Shown piece by piece: positions 35,021 through 44,296 of a DNA stretch of 64,000 nt; the first letter of the stretch is position 1, and each line of letters begins with the position of its first letter. Made by a program: the position numbers and the translations under genes. Location: contig JAQWLM010000037.1 of assembly GCA_029247315.1 (NCBI GenBank), positions 1 through 64,000 of the forward strand, written 5' to 3'. The DNA is from AAA164-E04 sp014239995 (GTDB lineage Bacteria > Verrucomicrobiota > Verrucomicrobiia > Limisphaerales > AAA164-E04). The notes below the pieces were generated by a model. That model saw only the letters and a list, made by a program, of their open reading frames with translations, did no database searches and was not told where the DNA came from.

Positions 35021-35032
35021 CCCTGGAATCTT

Positions 35033-35614
35033 CTATTTGGCCTGGAGTGCCTTGTTGATTGCCATCTTGAGTTCATTGCTGGTTGGTTTTACCCCTGATC
35101 TGTAGTGACCGATTACATTGCCTTGCTTGTCTACCAGGAATTTTTCAAAATTCCATCGCACACCACCTCCGTGATCGGGGTGAGAGGTGAGGTATTTATA
35201 AAGAGGGGCCTGCTTGCTGCCCTTGACATCAATCTTACCCATCATCGGAAAGGTGACCCCGTAATTCTCCTTGCAGAAACTCATGATTTCGGCGTGGGAA
35301 CCCGGTTCTTGGCTGCCAAAATTATTGCATGGAAACCCGACAACGGAAAACCCCTTGTCCTTGAATTCACTGTGGAGCTTTTGCAATCCGTCGTACTGTG
35401 GTGTGTAACCACATTTACTGGCAACATTGACCATCAGAAGCACCTTTCCCTTCCAGTCCTTCAGGTTCACAGCCTTGTCTTCAAGGGTCTTCATCTCGAA
35501 GCTCAAGGCGTTCTTTTCGTTGTGATGATCTGCCTGCATCGTGGCTGTCATGGTTGTTCCCAGAACTGACATGGTCAGGATCCAGGCGAATGATTTTTTC
35601 AATATGGATTTCAT
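35033..35614 (-). CDS. exported Cys-type glutathione peroxidase family protein
   Basis: 193 residues with a signal peptide (ILTMSVLGTTMTATMQA). The redox Cys68 (NVASKCGYTPQ), Gln102 (GSQEPG) and Trp154-Asn155 (VRWNFEKFLVD) form the peroxidase site; FPCNNFG is the usual second signature. The position that is Sec in many relatives is encoded here by a cysteine codon although the window has selA and selB. Bacterial Cys forms usually use thioredoxin. It probably works in the periplasm and leads the pair with the aldo/keto reductase. Confidence 0.93.
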   Translation of the reverse strand: MKSILKKSFAWILTMSVLGTTMTATMQADHHNEKNALSFEMKTLEDKAVNLKDWKGKVLLMVNVASKCGYTPQYDGLQKLHSEFKDKGFSVVGFPCNNFGSQEPGSHAEIMSFCKENYGVTFPMMGKIDVKGSKQAPLYKYLTSHPDHGGGVRWNFEKFLVDKQGNVIGHYRSGVKPTSNELKMAINKALQAK

Positions 35615-35721
35615 AACGCTTTAGAATTCACTGGAACATCTCTGTTTTTGAATAGAATGCAAACGGTTTTTCAGATTTCCTGGAATTCATCCCAAACCGC
35701 CTCCTGGTTTTACATGCTGTC

Positions 35722-37521
35722 TCATACAGGCTGTATGGAATCAGGTGGAGCCTCTTTTTGCATGTAGGTCTTTGGTTGGTAATACATGGCTACAAAAACA
35801 AAGCTCACCGCTGTCCCTAGCATGGTCCAGGTCCAAAACCAGAAATAATCGGCACCCTCAAGTTTGACTTGCCCACCGACGCTGATCTTCTCATTAAATT
35901 CAATTGATTCCACGCCACCACGCTCGCGTTCCACCTGCCTGCGACCTTCCTCACCCAGAATCTCAATCAGGCGGCTTTCTCTCCAATTCAGAGGGACGTT
36001 TTTCTGCGTTTCATCGCCGGATCTTGGCCGTGAAACACTGACAGTCTGCACAATATCATCCGTCGTCATGGCTTCCATGTCAGGCCCGAGACTCACCAGT
36101 TTGTATGTGTTTTTATTTACCATGCGATAACCCAGAGGGGACGCCCATTCATCGGAAATCGTAGCGGCCATGGGGCCTCCTACATCGCTTCGTGGTAGTT
36201 TTTCCTTATTTTGGTAAAAGTAATCCAGAACTTTCGCTCTTGCTTCATCGAAGTGGCTCTCGGCGATTTCTGTCACGGTTTCCGGATCACCTTTTTCAAC
36301 AAGGATGAACTTATTCACCCCAGCCGTGAAAAAATTACCCAAGGATACCGAGAAAAGAAAAAGAGCCATCACAACGGACTTCATGCTGGTTGGGGCTTGT
36401 GTGTAGGCAAACTCCAGACAGGTGATCGAAACCATGACTTCTGAAGCCGTCAGGATGGCATACGCAAAAAGTTGCCAGCCAATCGACGGAGTATTCCCGG
36501 CATCGATCCACGACTGCAGCATGGCAACGATTGCAAACCCCGGAACCATGACAAACAGCCCGATGGAAATCTTCCTCAAGGCAGTGAGGGGGAAAATCTT
36601 ATCAATGAGGGGATATACGCAGTAACCAAAGACTGGAACCAGGGTGACGATCATGGCCGGGTTGATCGCCTGTATTTGTGAAGGGAGCCACTGGATACCA
36701 AGCCACTTGCGATCGAGATCCTCAGCCTGTAGTACCCACGATGAGCCTGTTTGATCAAACAGTGCCCAGAAAACAGCGACAAAAGCAAAAATAACAAAGA
36801 GCTTTGCGATCGTAACCAGGCCATTCAAGGAAAAGGTGTCCCTGAAAAATGCCCGCCCACGAGGTGGGATGTGTATGAAAACCTTACGCCCCATCCAAAA
36901 CAGAAACGTAGCGATTGCCATCAATACGCCCGGGACTCCGAAGGCCCAGTGTGGACCATACCATTCCAGCAGGAGCGGCGTTGCAAGCGTTGACAGTGCT
37001 GCTCCGACATTAATGGAGATATAAAACCAGCCGAAAACCTTGGTGAGCCAGTGACTATTGGCTCTGCCAAATTGATCACCCACATGGGCTGAAACACAAG
37101 GCTTGATGCCTCCGGACCCAAGAGCAATGAGATAGAGACCTGTCATCATCCAATTCTCGGCGCTCATTCCGGGTGTGCCCATCAAGGCGAGTGCAAGATG
37201 TCCAAGACAATAGACAATAGACAAACTTAAAATGGTCCTGTATTTCCCGAGCAAGGTGTCAGCCAAAAACGCACCAGCCAATGGTGTCATGTAGACCCAT
37301 CCATTGAATTCGTGATACCTGGCAACGGCTTCGGTGCGAGCTATGGGTTCCCCGGGCACGTCCTGTAATAGGAAGAGGTATTTGGTCATGAAGATGGTCA
37401 AGATACCCTTCATGCCGTAGAAGCTAAACCGCTCTGCAGCCTCATTCCCGATGATATAAGGTATTCCCTTGGGCAGGTCTGAGGTCGCAACTGGAGCACT
37501 CAAATAAGGTTTAGCAGCCAT
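35722..37521 (-). CDS. POT-family peptide transporter with pseudopilin-like insert
   Basis: 599 residues. The proton-coupled oligopeptide transporter signatures are EAAERFSFYGMKG (residues 28-39) and GSGGIKPCVSAHVGDQFG (135-152), with about twelve membrane helices. Between residues 410 and 558, before the last helix (WFWTWTMLGTAVSFVFVAMYY), lies a soluble insert. Its middle, at about 440-490, follows the C-terminal pattern of type II secretion pseudopilins: KLP, then DEW-SP-GYRM, then YKLVSLGPD and TTDDI. Ordinary POT members lack such a segment. It takes up di- and tripeptides by proton symport (family knowledge). It stands 46 bases upstream of... the Dabb gene lies on its promoter side, so it is likely transcribed after that gene or alone. 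Confidence 0.92.
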   Translation of the reverse strand: MAAKPYLSAPVATSDLPKGIPYIIGNEAAERFSFYGMKGILTIFMTKYLFLLQDVPGEPIARTEAVARYHEFNGWVYMTPLAGAFLADTLLGKYRTILSLSIVYCLGHLALALMGTPGMSAENWMMTGLYLIALGSGGIKPCVSAHVGDQFGRANSHWLTKVFGWFYISINVGAALSTLATPLLLEWYGPHWAFGVPGVLMAIATFLFWMGRKVFIHIPPRGRAFFRDTFSLNGLVTIAKLFVIFAFVAVFWALFDQTGSSWVLQAEDLDRKWLGIQWLPSQIQAINPAMIVTLVPVFGYCVYPLIDKIFPLTALRKISIGLFVMVPGFAIVAMLQSWIDAGNTPSIGWQLFAYAILTASEVMVSITCLEFAYTQAPTSMKSVVMALFLFSVSLGNFFTAGVNKFILVEKGDPETVTEIAESHFDEARAKVLDYFYQNKEKLPRSDVGGPMAATISDEWASPLGYRMVNKNTYKLVSLGPDMEAMTTDDIVQTVSVSRPRSGDETQKNVPLNWRESRLIEILGEEGRRQVERERGGVESIEFNEKISVGGQVKLEGADYFWFWTWTMLGTAVSFVFVAMYYQPKTYMQKEAPPDSIQPV

Positions 37522-37567
37522 AAATTTCTATTCAGGTGGGGAGGCAGGTTTGGCGAGAGTTTGATGC

Positions 37568-37975
37568 TTACTCGGTTTTATTCCAGAAATCCACCACGAA
37601 GACATCCTCCAACAATGGGCCAACCAGTGCTCCAAATGCCTTGTGATGTGGATGAATCAGGTAATCATCGCGGTCTTGATTTGAGTGAAAGGTCAGGACG
37701 AACCCGTGGGTGAATCCTTTATTAAGGCCTTCCGGACTGTTATTGGTTCCCCATTCATAGGAAATAATCTGTGGTATTTTTTTCTTTAATGCCGCAAATG
37801 CTTTTTCCACCTGGGTGCGGTCTTGCTTGGTAGAAGAGTCTTTGAACTTGAAGGAGACCATGTGAACAAGATTGCCCCGTTTGGGTCCCGGGGCGGCGCC
37901 TGTGCTGGTGTTTGAAAGGTTCATGATTCCAAGAAATACCAGAATGGACAAGGTGATGAAGGTTTTAAGATGCAT
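37568..37975 (-). CDS. exported Dabb (stress-responsive alpha/beta barrel) protein
   Basis: 135 residues from ATG 37975 (MHLKTFITLSILVFLGIM, signal peptide); the frame is open upstream but would overlap the phosphatase gene. The mature part has the Dabb dimeric barrel pattern (LVHMVSFKFKDSSTKQDRTQVEKAF, SYEWGTNNSPEGLNKGFTHG split over two strands, HPHHKAF). Ferredoxin-like Dabb proteins vary in function. It is 46 bases upstream of the POT gene on the same strand and 142 bases after the phosphatase gene. Confidence 0.85.
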   Translation of the reverse strand: MHLKTFITLSILVFLGIMNLSNTSTGAAPGPKRGNLVHMVSFKFKDSSTKQDRTQVEKAFAALKKKIPQIISYEWGTNNSPEGLNKGFTHGFVLTFHSNQDRDDYLIHPHHKAFGALVGPLLEDVFVVDFWNKTE

Positions 37976-38117
37976 GACGTGATATCGGTTCAGGTAATGG
38001 TCCGGCAACGTATCAGGCCCCACGATGGCGGGCAAGGGATAAAGACCTCTGCACCTGATGAGGGCGCATGCCTTTTGCCTGGGGCGCTGTGCCTTCTCGT
38101 GTGGATCTGGAGCCCCC

Positions 38118-38594
38118 TCAGGGCGTGATTTGTTCCAGAAAATGGCTGCAGCCATCCTCCAGAATGTCAAGGACATGATCGAATCCCTTCAGTCCCCCAT
38201 AATATGGATCCGGTACGGCATCATCCCTGTAACGTCGGACATAGTTGCAGAAGGGTTGTATCCTCTCGCGGTAGTATCCCTGTCGGTCCAGGCCCATCAC
38301 ATCCTCCAGATTGTCCCTGTCCATGGTCAGGATGTAATTGAAGCTCTGCAGGTCTTTGGCTTGGATTTGTCTTGCCTTGCCTTGTATGTGATAGCCCCGC
38401 TGGGAGGCAATATCACGCATGCGCCTGTCGGCGGGTTGCCCGCTATGGAGACCAATCGTGCCTGCTGAATCACACTGAATCAGATGAGTGAGCTCTGCCT
38501 CGTCGATCTTGGCCTGCATCACGGTTTCTGCCGCAGGACTGCGGCAGATATTTCCCATGCAGACAAAAAGGATTTTCAACGTTGTATCTTTCAT
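38118..38594 (-). CDS. low molecular weight protein-tyrosine phosphatase
   Basis: 158 residues. The P-loop CX5R is C12-M-G-N-I-C-R18 (VCMGNICRSPAAE), with the general acid in VPDPYYGG near the C-terminus. ATG 38594 is used; the longer frame begins with TTG. Bacterial relatives (Wzb, YwlE, PtpA) dephosphorylate tyrosine kinases of capsule synthesis or arginine-phosphorylated proteins. No BY-kinase or polysaccharide gene is nearby, so the target is unclear. It is 36 bases after the sugar-isomerase fusion gene. Confidence 0.93.
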   Translation of the reverse strand: MKDTTLKILFVCMGNICRSPAAETVMQAKIDEAELTHLIQCDSAGTIGLHSGQPADRRMRDIASQRGYHIQGKARQIQAKDLQSFNYILTMDRDNLEDVMGLDRQGYYRERIQPFCNYVRRYRDDAVPDPYYGGLKGFDHVLDILEDGCSHFLEQITP

Positions 38595-38630
38595 GGATAC
38601 CCCAGCCAAGCCTCTCGAGGCGATCCTGTT

Positions 38631-40031
38631 TCAGCGTGGTAACAGGTCCAAGAAATAGGACTTGGCGCCTTTCACGAATTCGGAGGGTTGACGCGCGAAA
38701 ATCGGGCTGTCGGTCTCGATGGCCAGCACACCCTTGAAGGCAGAGGTTTCGAGTTCCTGAATCAGGCCCTTGATGTTGGCATCGCCCTTGCCAATGCCGG
38801 CACTGATACCCACCAGCCCCTTTCCACTTATCTCCACCGTCTTGTCTTTGAGGTGAATATCATAAACACGTCCCTCGTAACGACGGTATACCTTGGCGGC
38901 ATCAAATCCTGCTGCAGTGATCCACCCGACATCCAGGCATACACCGATGCGAGGGTCCCGATGTTTGAGAATGCTTCGTACAACCAGAGGATTGCCGTAG
39001 AGCGAGGTGAGGCCATGATTGTGAATGGCGATGCGGATATCAAATTCCTGCACTAGTTTTTCGAGCGAATCAAAGATCTTGAAATCGCGTGGTTCCACGA
39101 TGATGACCTTGATACCCATGAACTTGGCAAATTCAAAAAGCCTGCGATTGTAGGCATGTTCCAGGGAGGTGCCGGCAACTCCAAACGTGTATGCCGTGAG
39201 CCCGTTGGCATCCAGGATGGCTTTCTTTGCTTCAAGTTCCGGCCAGTCCGCGTGCGGATTGAGATGCTTGGATATAAGCTGGAGCATTCGGATGCCATGT
39301 TCCTTTGCGAAAGCAACGGTTTGTTCGAAATCCAGGTTACGCAGTGTCCAGGTCTGAAGTCCAAGTTCAAAAGTGGTGTTACTCTTAACGAAAGCTGTCT
39401 CTGGACGCTTGATCAGGAGGTCATCATACTGGATGGCTTTCCCTGAAAATGGCTGACCCCAAAGACTTGCTTTGCCCTGGGTGGGAGCGATGGATGTCGT
39501 GCTTGAGATCTGCCAGGTGAGGGGTTCCGTTGTATTTTCCACCCAGGCCTTGCCACGGAGGCTCCATGTATCTGCCTCTGCTGACTTGATCTCCAGTCGC
39601 AGATGTGTCCAGTGGCCCGATTTCCAATCAAAGGGAGCTTCCGATACCATGGTGCGTCCGCGGTAAAGCTCAATGTTCTTTTTGGCTGGAGAGACTTTCA
39701 GTGAATAGCCTCCCAGTCCAAATAATCCGATGCCAAAGGAGGGATACAGCCGGCCCTTGCGCTCCGATCGAATGCGGGCGCTTATTTCGATATCCCCTTC
39801 ATTGTCCGGACCAAATACCGCGCCATGATTGTCAAGCGGTGTGCCAGGGAGTTCAAGGCAGGATTGCTTGACACCAAATCGACCTCCCAGCACGAGGAAG
39901 TCATTGGGGGTTTCACCAGGCTCGGTTTCATTGAAGTCCTGTTGATAGAGGGGATCTGCGGCATGCAGTTGCACGCAAGCAGACAGGCAGAAAAGAAGGG
40001 CGGGCAAGGTCAAGGATTTTCTTAGTACCAT
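38631..40031 (-). CDS. exported LamG-like / xylose-isomerase-like TIM-barrel fusion
   Basis: 466 residues from ATG 40031 (signal peptide KSLTLPALLFCLSACVQLHA). The first ~200 residues form a beta-sandwich of the 3-keto-disaccharide hydrolase/LamG type (YQQDFNETEPG at the start, DDLLIKRPE at the end). The second half is a sugar phosphate isomerase/epimerase domain (AP_endonuc_2): LGLQTWTLRN, RIAIHNHG with metal-binding histidine, GVCLDVGW, YDIHLKD and LAIETDS carry the divalent-metal ligands. Exported versions are typical of Planctomycetota and Verrucomicrobiota and are linked to uncommon sugars. Substrate cannot be predicted. Confidence 0.88.
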   Translation of the reverse strand: MVLRKSLTLPALLFCLSACVQLHAADPLYQQDFNETEPGETPNDFLVLGGRFGVKQSCLELPGTPLDNHGAVFGPDNEGDIEISARIRSERKGRLYPSFGIGLFGLGGYSLKVSPAKKNIELYRGRTMVSEAPFDWKSGHWTHLRLEIKSAEADTWSLRGKAWVENTTEPLTWQISSTTSIAPTQGKASLWGQPFSGKAIQYDDLLIKRPETAFVKSNTTFELGLQTWTLRNLDFEQTVAFAKEHGIRMLQLISKHLNPHADWPELEAKKAILDANGLTAYTFGVAGTSLEHAYNRRLFEFAKFMGIKVIIVEPRDFKIFDSLEKLVQEFDIRIAIHNHGLTSLYGNPLVVRSILKHRDPRIGVCLDVGWITAAGFDAAKVYRRYEGRVYDIHLKDKTVEISGKGLVGISAGIGKGDANIKGLIQELETSAFKGVLAIETDSPIFARQPSEFVKGAKSYFLDLLPR

Positions 40032-40141
40032 TGGCAACCATGGATGTTTTTCTAGACCCTTTACGCATGCCTGAAGTGTTGTGGACATAAACCAGATCAT
40101 GGGTCACCCCTTTGGGAAGGGAAAGCTTTTTGTCCCCCACG

Positions 40142-43100
40142 CTATTGGTTTCGCAAGGCGTCCAGAAACGTGCCTTTAAGGGCAGATCGACTTGCCAGCC
40201 AGGTCCACGCGAAACCCGTCATGAAAATGGTGATGAGGGTTATGGCCAGGGATTGATATGGGATTTCGATCCCGGGCGATTGAAGACTGGGGATGACTGC
40301 GACCCACGCGCTCACAGCCCCGATCAGGAGTCCGTAGACGAGTAATCCAAGGTGCTCGACAAGCACCAGAGCGCTGATCCGTTGCTTTGTGAATCCGACG
40401 GCACCCAGCAGGCCAAGCTCGGTACGGCGATCCAAAAGGTTTCGCAGCACCACGGCACCCATGCCGAAACTGCCCAGAATCATGCCGAGACCTCCCATCA
40501 GCTGAAAGGTTGAGAGGTAGGTATTTTGAACTGCATTGAAGGCATTCATCCGATCCACAGTATCCTGAAGCGAGAGTCCGATATCCGCCATGGCACGTGT
40601 CAGTTTCTTTGAAACCGCCAGCTTGTCTTCCTTGAGTGTGTCAATCAGGAACAAACGGTAGCCGGGTTCATGGGGGAATTGATCTACAAATGCGGATTCC
40701 GAGATGATGATACTGCCTTGAAGGATAGAATTGGCCACCCCTGCGACCAACCGAACCCTGAAGGTTTCCCCCCTGGCGTTTTGATACAAAAGGATGTCGC
40801 CCACGCTTTTGCCCATCGCCCACATGATGGAATTCACATCAGCAATGCCTGGAATGGTACCGTCCGGTTCCACTTCATGGAGGATTTCCCAAGGTGATGT
40901 CTCCGTGGGGAGTTGATTCCAGACCTGGGCAAAAGTAAATGCCTTGCGTGAAGCCAGTTCGTCAGGGTTGACACCAAGGAGGCGTGGTCGTTGTGCCCGG
41001 TTGAGGTTCAGGCAGCTGGCATCTTCACCTTCGCGGAGACGCAGCTGGACAAAATGAACATCTTTCAATGCGTCAGGAAAAAGGCCAAATGCCTCGATTC
41101 CTTCTGCACCATTCAGGTCCTTTACCACAGCTTGTGAACTTTCGCCCCAGAAGCTGAAGCCACCTGTTCCAGATGAGCGTTTCCCGGTATCACGGAGGGC
41201 ATCCAGCTTGTTAGCACCCACGGCGATGATCATGAAGGTGCCAAAAGCCAGCATGCTGATGGTGGCCAGGCTTCTTTTCTTGCGTCGTGAGGCATTTCGC
41301 ACGCCCCATTGTGCCAGGTTGGGGGCATGGTTCACCGTGGCCTGTTGCAAACGTCCAAGCAGTGCCGAGGCTGTGAATAACCCGGCCGCCAGCAAGAGTG
41401 CTCCCGCGCCAAAGAAGGAACCGGCTGCCTGAGCCGGTTCGGATCCTTGCGCAAAATAAGCAAGTCCAAGCGCTGCCAGGCTGCATCCAGCTCCGATGAT
41501 AAAGCCATGTCCCGTTCCCGTTGCTTGTGTGGACTGTCCTTCGATCTGACCCTCTGTCAAAAGGATATGTGCTGGTTTTTGGATCTGCTTGCGCAGGCCC
41601 CACCAAAGGGTAACTCCCGCCATCGCCACGGATCCGACGATACCGTTCAACAGTGTTCTGGGGTTGAAATGAAACGTGAGTGAAGATGTGCCCACTGCTT
41701 CCCGCCAGATTGTTGATAGGCCATACAGCATGCCTTTGGCGTAGAGCACCGCCAGCACGGCTCCAAGGAGACTTCCGACCAGACTCAAGAGGACGCCTTC
41801 TCGAAGCAGGAATTGCTTCAGGCGACGAGGCGTCATTCCGACAGCCATGAGAATGCCAGCCTCGTGGACTCTTTGTTCCATGACGAATTGGAACAGGAGG
41901 TTCATCAGGATCATGGCGGCGGCAATCAGAAAAAAACTGAAACCAATGAACAAGCCGCTGAAATCCTGAGATTCCATCACGGACGCTTTCGCCTGCTCTT
42001 GCACAGGGATCGCCACGACGCCCAGCTTTGATGGGGCAATGCGTTCCTGAATTTGCTGAGTCAGCTGGATGCGTTTTGTCTCATCTACCATGTCCGGGTA
42101 GCGTACTGCTGTCAGCGATCCAAAACGATTCTTCCAGAGTTTCATCCCTGTGGCCAAAGAGATAAAGGCCTTGGGCATGCCCTTGTATGTTTCCCAATAC
42201 GTGTTGTCTTTTTCCCTTACGAGGTCCAGGTCGATCGGAAAGCCGGTGTCCCAGTCACGGCAGTTGTCCGCATCTTTGAGTCCCGGAAAATCCGGCATGA
42301 GAGTGGGATCGGCATGAATACCCTCCATAGCAACAATGCGGTCAACGGTGAACGTTGCGGTGGCTTCCTGTAGGGTGCGACCAACACCCACTGTGTAATA
42401 GGTCATGTCCACGGTATCCCCGACCTTGGCTTGAAGGTCATCGGCTAGCCACTGGGTAATGATTATCTCGTCCGGACCAAGATCCGGAGGAACGTAGGGT
42501 GCCCCAGTTGCGGTGACCATGGAGTAGGGGGTAGAATGAGTTCCTTTCCGGATGGTGTTCACAAAATAAGTCAGTATTCCCATGCCTTTTTCAGAGGCCT
42601 GAACCGCCGCTTTGGCTGAAATCTCGTCCATGAAGATCCGATCGGATCTTAATTCCATTCCCTTGCCGGCAACCTCATTGAGGTTTTGCCAAGTCAACTG
42701 ACTGTCCTCAAGCGTCCAATGTTGCTGGAGGGCTTCCATTGCGCCCTTCCCATTTGTGGGTTGGTCTGATGTTCCTGCAGCCTGAGACAGCAGCAGTAGA
42801 TTGGCCCGGCCCGGGATTTCCAGCTTTTCCTGCAGAAAACCAAGATCCACAAAGGCATTCAGCGCTGGCAATTGGCTTGCCTGCAGACTGAAGCGTCCCA
42901 TCGCCTGATCTTCAACCACATGAGCGATCTTGAGTCGCAGGGCAAGCGAATTGTCCTCTTCGGGTGCGAGTGGGGCATCGGGGGACAATCGGGATGGTTT
43001 CTGGACACGTAGAATCAGCGTTTCGCCCGGGCCTGCCTTCAATTGCTTTGCAAGCGATTGACTCAGGGTAACTTCGTCTTTGCTCGGATGTACTTCGGGC

Positions 43101-43468
43101 CTGGGTTTGAGCGCTAGATCCCAAAAGGCGGACTCAACCCCAATCAATCGCGTCTGGTTGGCTCTTGCTTCACGTTCTGGACTCGAGGCAACGGCTGGAA
43201 GTTGCAGCGCCGCGGTGCTACCAGGGAATGATGCTGTTTTCAGGTCTGAGGCAAGTGCCGATCGAAAAAGGCGGTCGTTGCCCGTGATCACCGTATCGAT
43301 CCTTCCAAGCCTTGCATTGGCCATTTCGAACAGGCTTTCCCGCACCGAATCCCCGACCATCAGCGCTCCGGTTAAAATAGCGGACGCAATGACTGCGCCC
43401 AACAATGTGCCAGCATGGGATCTGGCATAGTAGCGCAGATTGCGAACAAGGAATGTGAAGGCATTCAT
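40142..43468 (-). CDS. large YbbP/MacB-type ABC transporter permease
   Basis: 1,108 residues, a double-length FtsX permease. The N-terminal helix (AGTLLGAVIASAILTGALMV) and a periplasmic region to about residue 490 are followed by an FtsX helix set (FSFFLIAAAMILMNLLFQF, then LLSLVGSLLGAVLAVLYA), a second cluster around 690-740, another periplasmic region and a final FtsX set (LGMILGSFGMGAVVLRNLL, TELGLLGAVGFTKQRI, LVYGLLIGAVSAWVAV). EAGILMAVGMTPRR and TELGLLGAVGF are paired family signatures. Members connect ATP hydrolysis to periplasmic work such as lipid or toxin removal. The start overlaps the ATPase stop by 4 bases (ATGA). Confidence 0.9.
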   Translation of the reverse strand: MNAFTFLVRNLRYYARSHAGTLLGAVIASAILTGALMVGDSVRESLFEMANARLGRIDTVITGNDRLFRSALASDLKTASFPGSTAALQLPAVASSPEREARANQTRLIGVESAFWDLALKPRPEVHPSKDEVTLSQSLAKQLKAGPGETLILRVQKPSRLSPDAPLAPEEDNSLALRLKIAHVVEDQAMGRFSLQASQLPALNAFVDLGFLQEKLEIPGRANLLLLSQAAGTSDQPTNGKGAMEALQQHWTLEDSQLTWQNLNEVAGKGMELRSDRIFMDEISAKAAVQASEKGMGILTYFVNTIRKGTHSTPYSMVTATGAPYVPPDLGPDEIIITQWLADDLQAKVGDTVDMTYYTVGVGRTLQEATATFTVDRIVAMEGIHADPTLMPDFPGLKDADNCRDWDTGFPIDLDLVREKDNTYWETYKGMPKAFISLATGMKLWKNRFGSLTAVRYPDMVDETKRIQLTQQIQERIAPSKLGVVAIPVQEQAKASVMESQDFSGLFIGFSFFLIAAAMILMNLLFQFVMEQRVHEAGILMAVGMTPRRLKQFLLREGVLLSLVGSLLGAVLAVLYAKGMLYGLSTIWREAVGTSSLTFHFNPRTLLNGIVGSVAMAGVTLWWGLRKQIQKPAHILLTEGQIEGQSTQATGTGHGFIIGAGCSLAALGLAYFAQGSEPAQAAGSFFGAGALLLAAGLFTASALLGRLQQATVNHAPNLAQWGVRNASRRKKRSLATISMLAFGTFMIIAVGANKLDALRDTGKRSSGTGGFSFWGESSQAVVKDLNGAEGIEAFGLFPDALKDVHFVQLRLREGEDASCLNLNRAQRPRLLGVNPDELASRKAFTFAQVWNQLPTETSPWEILHEVEPDGTIPGIADVNSIMWAMGKSVGDILLYQNARGETFRVRLVAGVANSILQGSIIISESAFVDQFPHEPGYRLFLIDTLKEDKLAVSKKLTRAMADIGLSLQDTVDRMNAFNAVQNTYLSTFQLMGGLGMILGSFGMGAVVLRNLLDRRTELGLLGAVGFTKQRISALVLVEHLGLLVYGLLIGAVSAWVAVIPSLQSPGIEIPYQSLAITLITIFMTGFAWTWLASRSALKGTFLDALRNQ

Positions 43469-44172
43469 GATACCTTGCAGGCCTGAAGATAGCCATCGTC
43501 CAATTCCATAACGGTGTCTGTTAATTGGGCCAGCGCCATCGAGTGAGTCACGGTGATGAGCGTGACGCCCTCCTCCTGATTGAGTTCCATCAGAAGCTTT
43601 GCAAGTGTCATCGACGCATTTTTATCCAGCGCGCCGGTGGGTTCGTCGGCCAGCAATATGCGTGGCTGGTGAATCAAGGCGCGCACGACAGCCGTTCGCT
43701 GGCGTTCCCCGCCTGACAATGCTGCGGGCTTATGATTCAGCCGGTGGCTCAGGCCGACGCGCTTGAGCATGCTTCGGCCTCTCTCCTCTGCTTCGGCCAT
43801 GCCTTCAGCCCCTGGTTTTGCCAGCAAGGGTACCAGGATATTCTCCAGAACAGAAAGCTGAGGTAACAGGTGATGTGACTGGAAGACAAACCCCACTGTT
43901 TGCCTTCTAAACTCGGAGAGTGCGGTTTGGTCGGCTTCGCTCAGGCATTGCCCCGCAATACTGACCGTGCCCTCGGATGCCGTGTCCAAAGCTCCCATGA
44001 TATTCAAGAGTGTACTCTTGCCCGAACCGGAGGGACCCACGATGGCCATGGATTCCCCTTCGTGTACCTTCAGGTTGACATTCGTAAGCACCGGATTGTC
44101 ATCCTTTGAATCCGTTGCTCCATAGTATTTTGAAACCTGTTCCAGCAGGATGATGGGCTCCTTCGCCGACAT
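43465..44172 (-). CDS. MacB/LolD-type ABC transporter ATPase
   Basis: 235 residues from ATG 44172 (MSAKEPIILLEQVSKYYG); an ATG at 44202 lies immediately after a terminator T-run, so the downstream start is preferred. Walker A GPSGSGKST, Q-loop FVFQSHHLLPQLSV, signature LSGGERQRTAVVRA, Walker B LLADEPTGALD and THS switch histidine are intact. It is translationally coupled to the large permease and forms with it a two-gene transporter, independent of the ABC unit at 11-13 kb and of the Lol pair at 61-63 kb. Confidence 0.93.
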   Translation of the reverse strand: MSAKEPIILLEQVSKYYGATDSKDDNPVLTNVNLKVHEGESMAIVGPSGSGKSTLLNIMGALDTASEGTVSIAGQCLSEADQTALSEFRRQTVGFVFQSHHLLPQLSVLENILVPLLAKPGAEGMAEAEERGRSMLKRVGLSHRLNHKPAALSGGERQRTAVVRALIHQPRILLADEPTGALDKNASMTLAKLLMELNQEEGVTLITVTHSMALAQLTDTVMELDDGYLQACKVS

Positions 44173-44205
44173 AGCCTCACTAAAGCCCAAAAGGGCCTGC
44201 ATAGC

Positions 44206-44224
44206 AAAAAGATTCTCCGAATCT
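44206..44224 (-). terminator. terminator between CYTH gene and ABC ATPase
   Basis: On the minus strand a 6-bp stem (44224-44219 with 44215-44210) with a 3-base loop is followed by five T (44210-44206). A second, GCCC/GGGC hairpin follows at about 44184-44195. The pair lies 73 bases past the CYTH stop and directly before the ATPase starts, separating the two units. Confidence 0.5.
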
Positions 44225-44296
44225 CAACCCCAAGTCGTAATTTTTGCCCGAAATGCCACGGCTATACCGGTCCAGGCAGTTTTATACATGATCACT

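Noticed and set aside
35033..35614. Glutathione peroxidase as a selenoprotein
   Set aside because: The catalytic position is a cysteine codon and the frame has no internal TGA.
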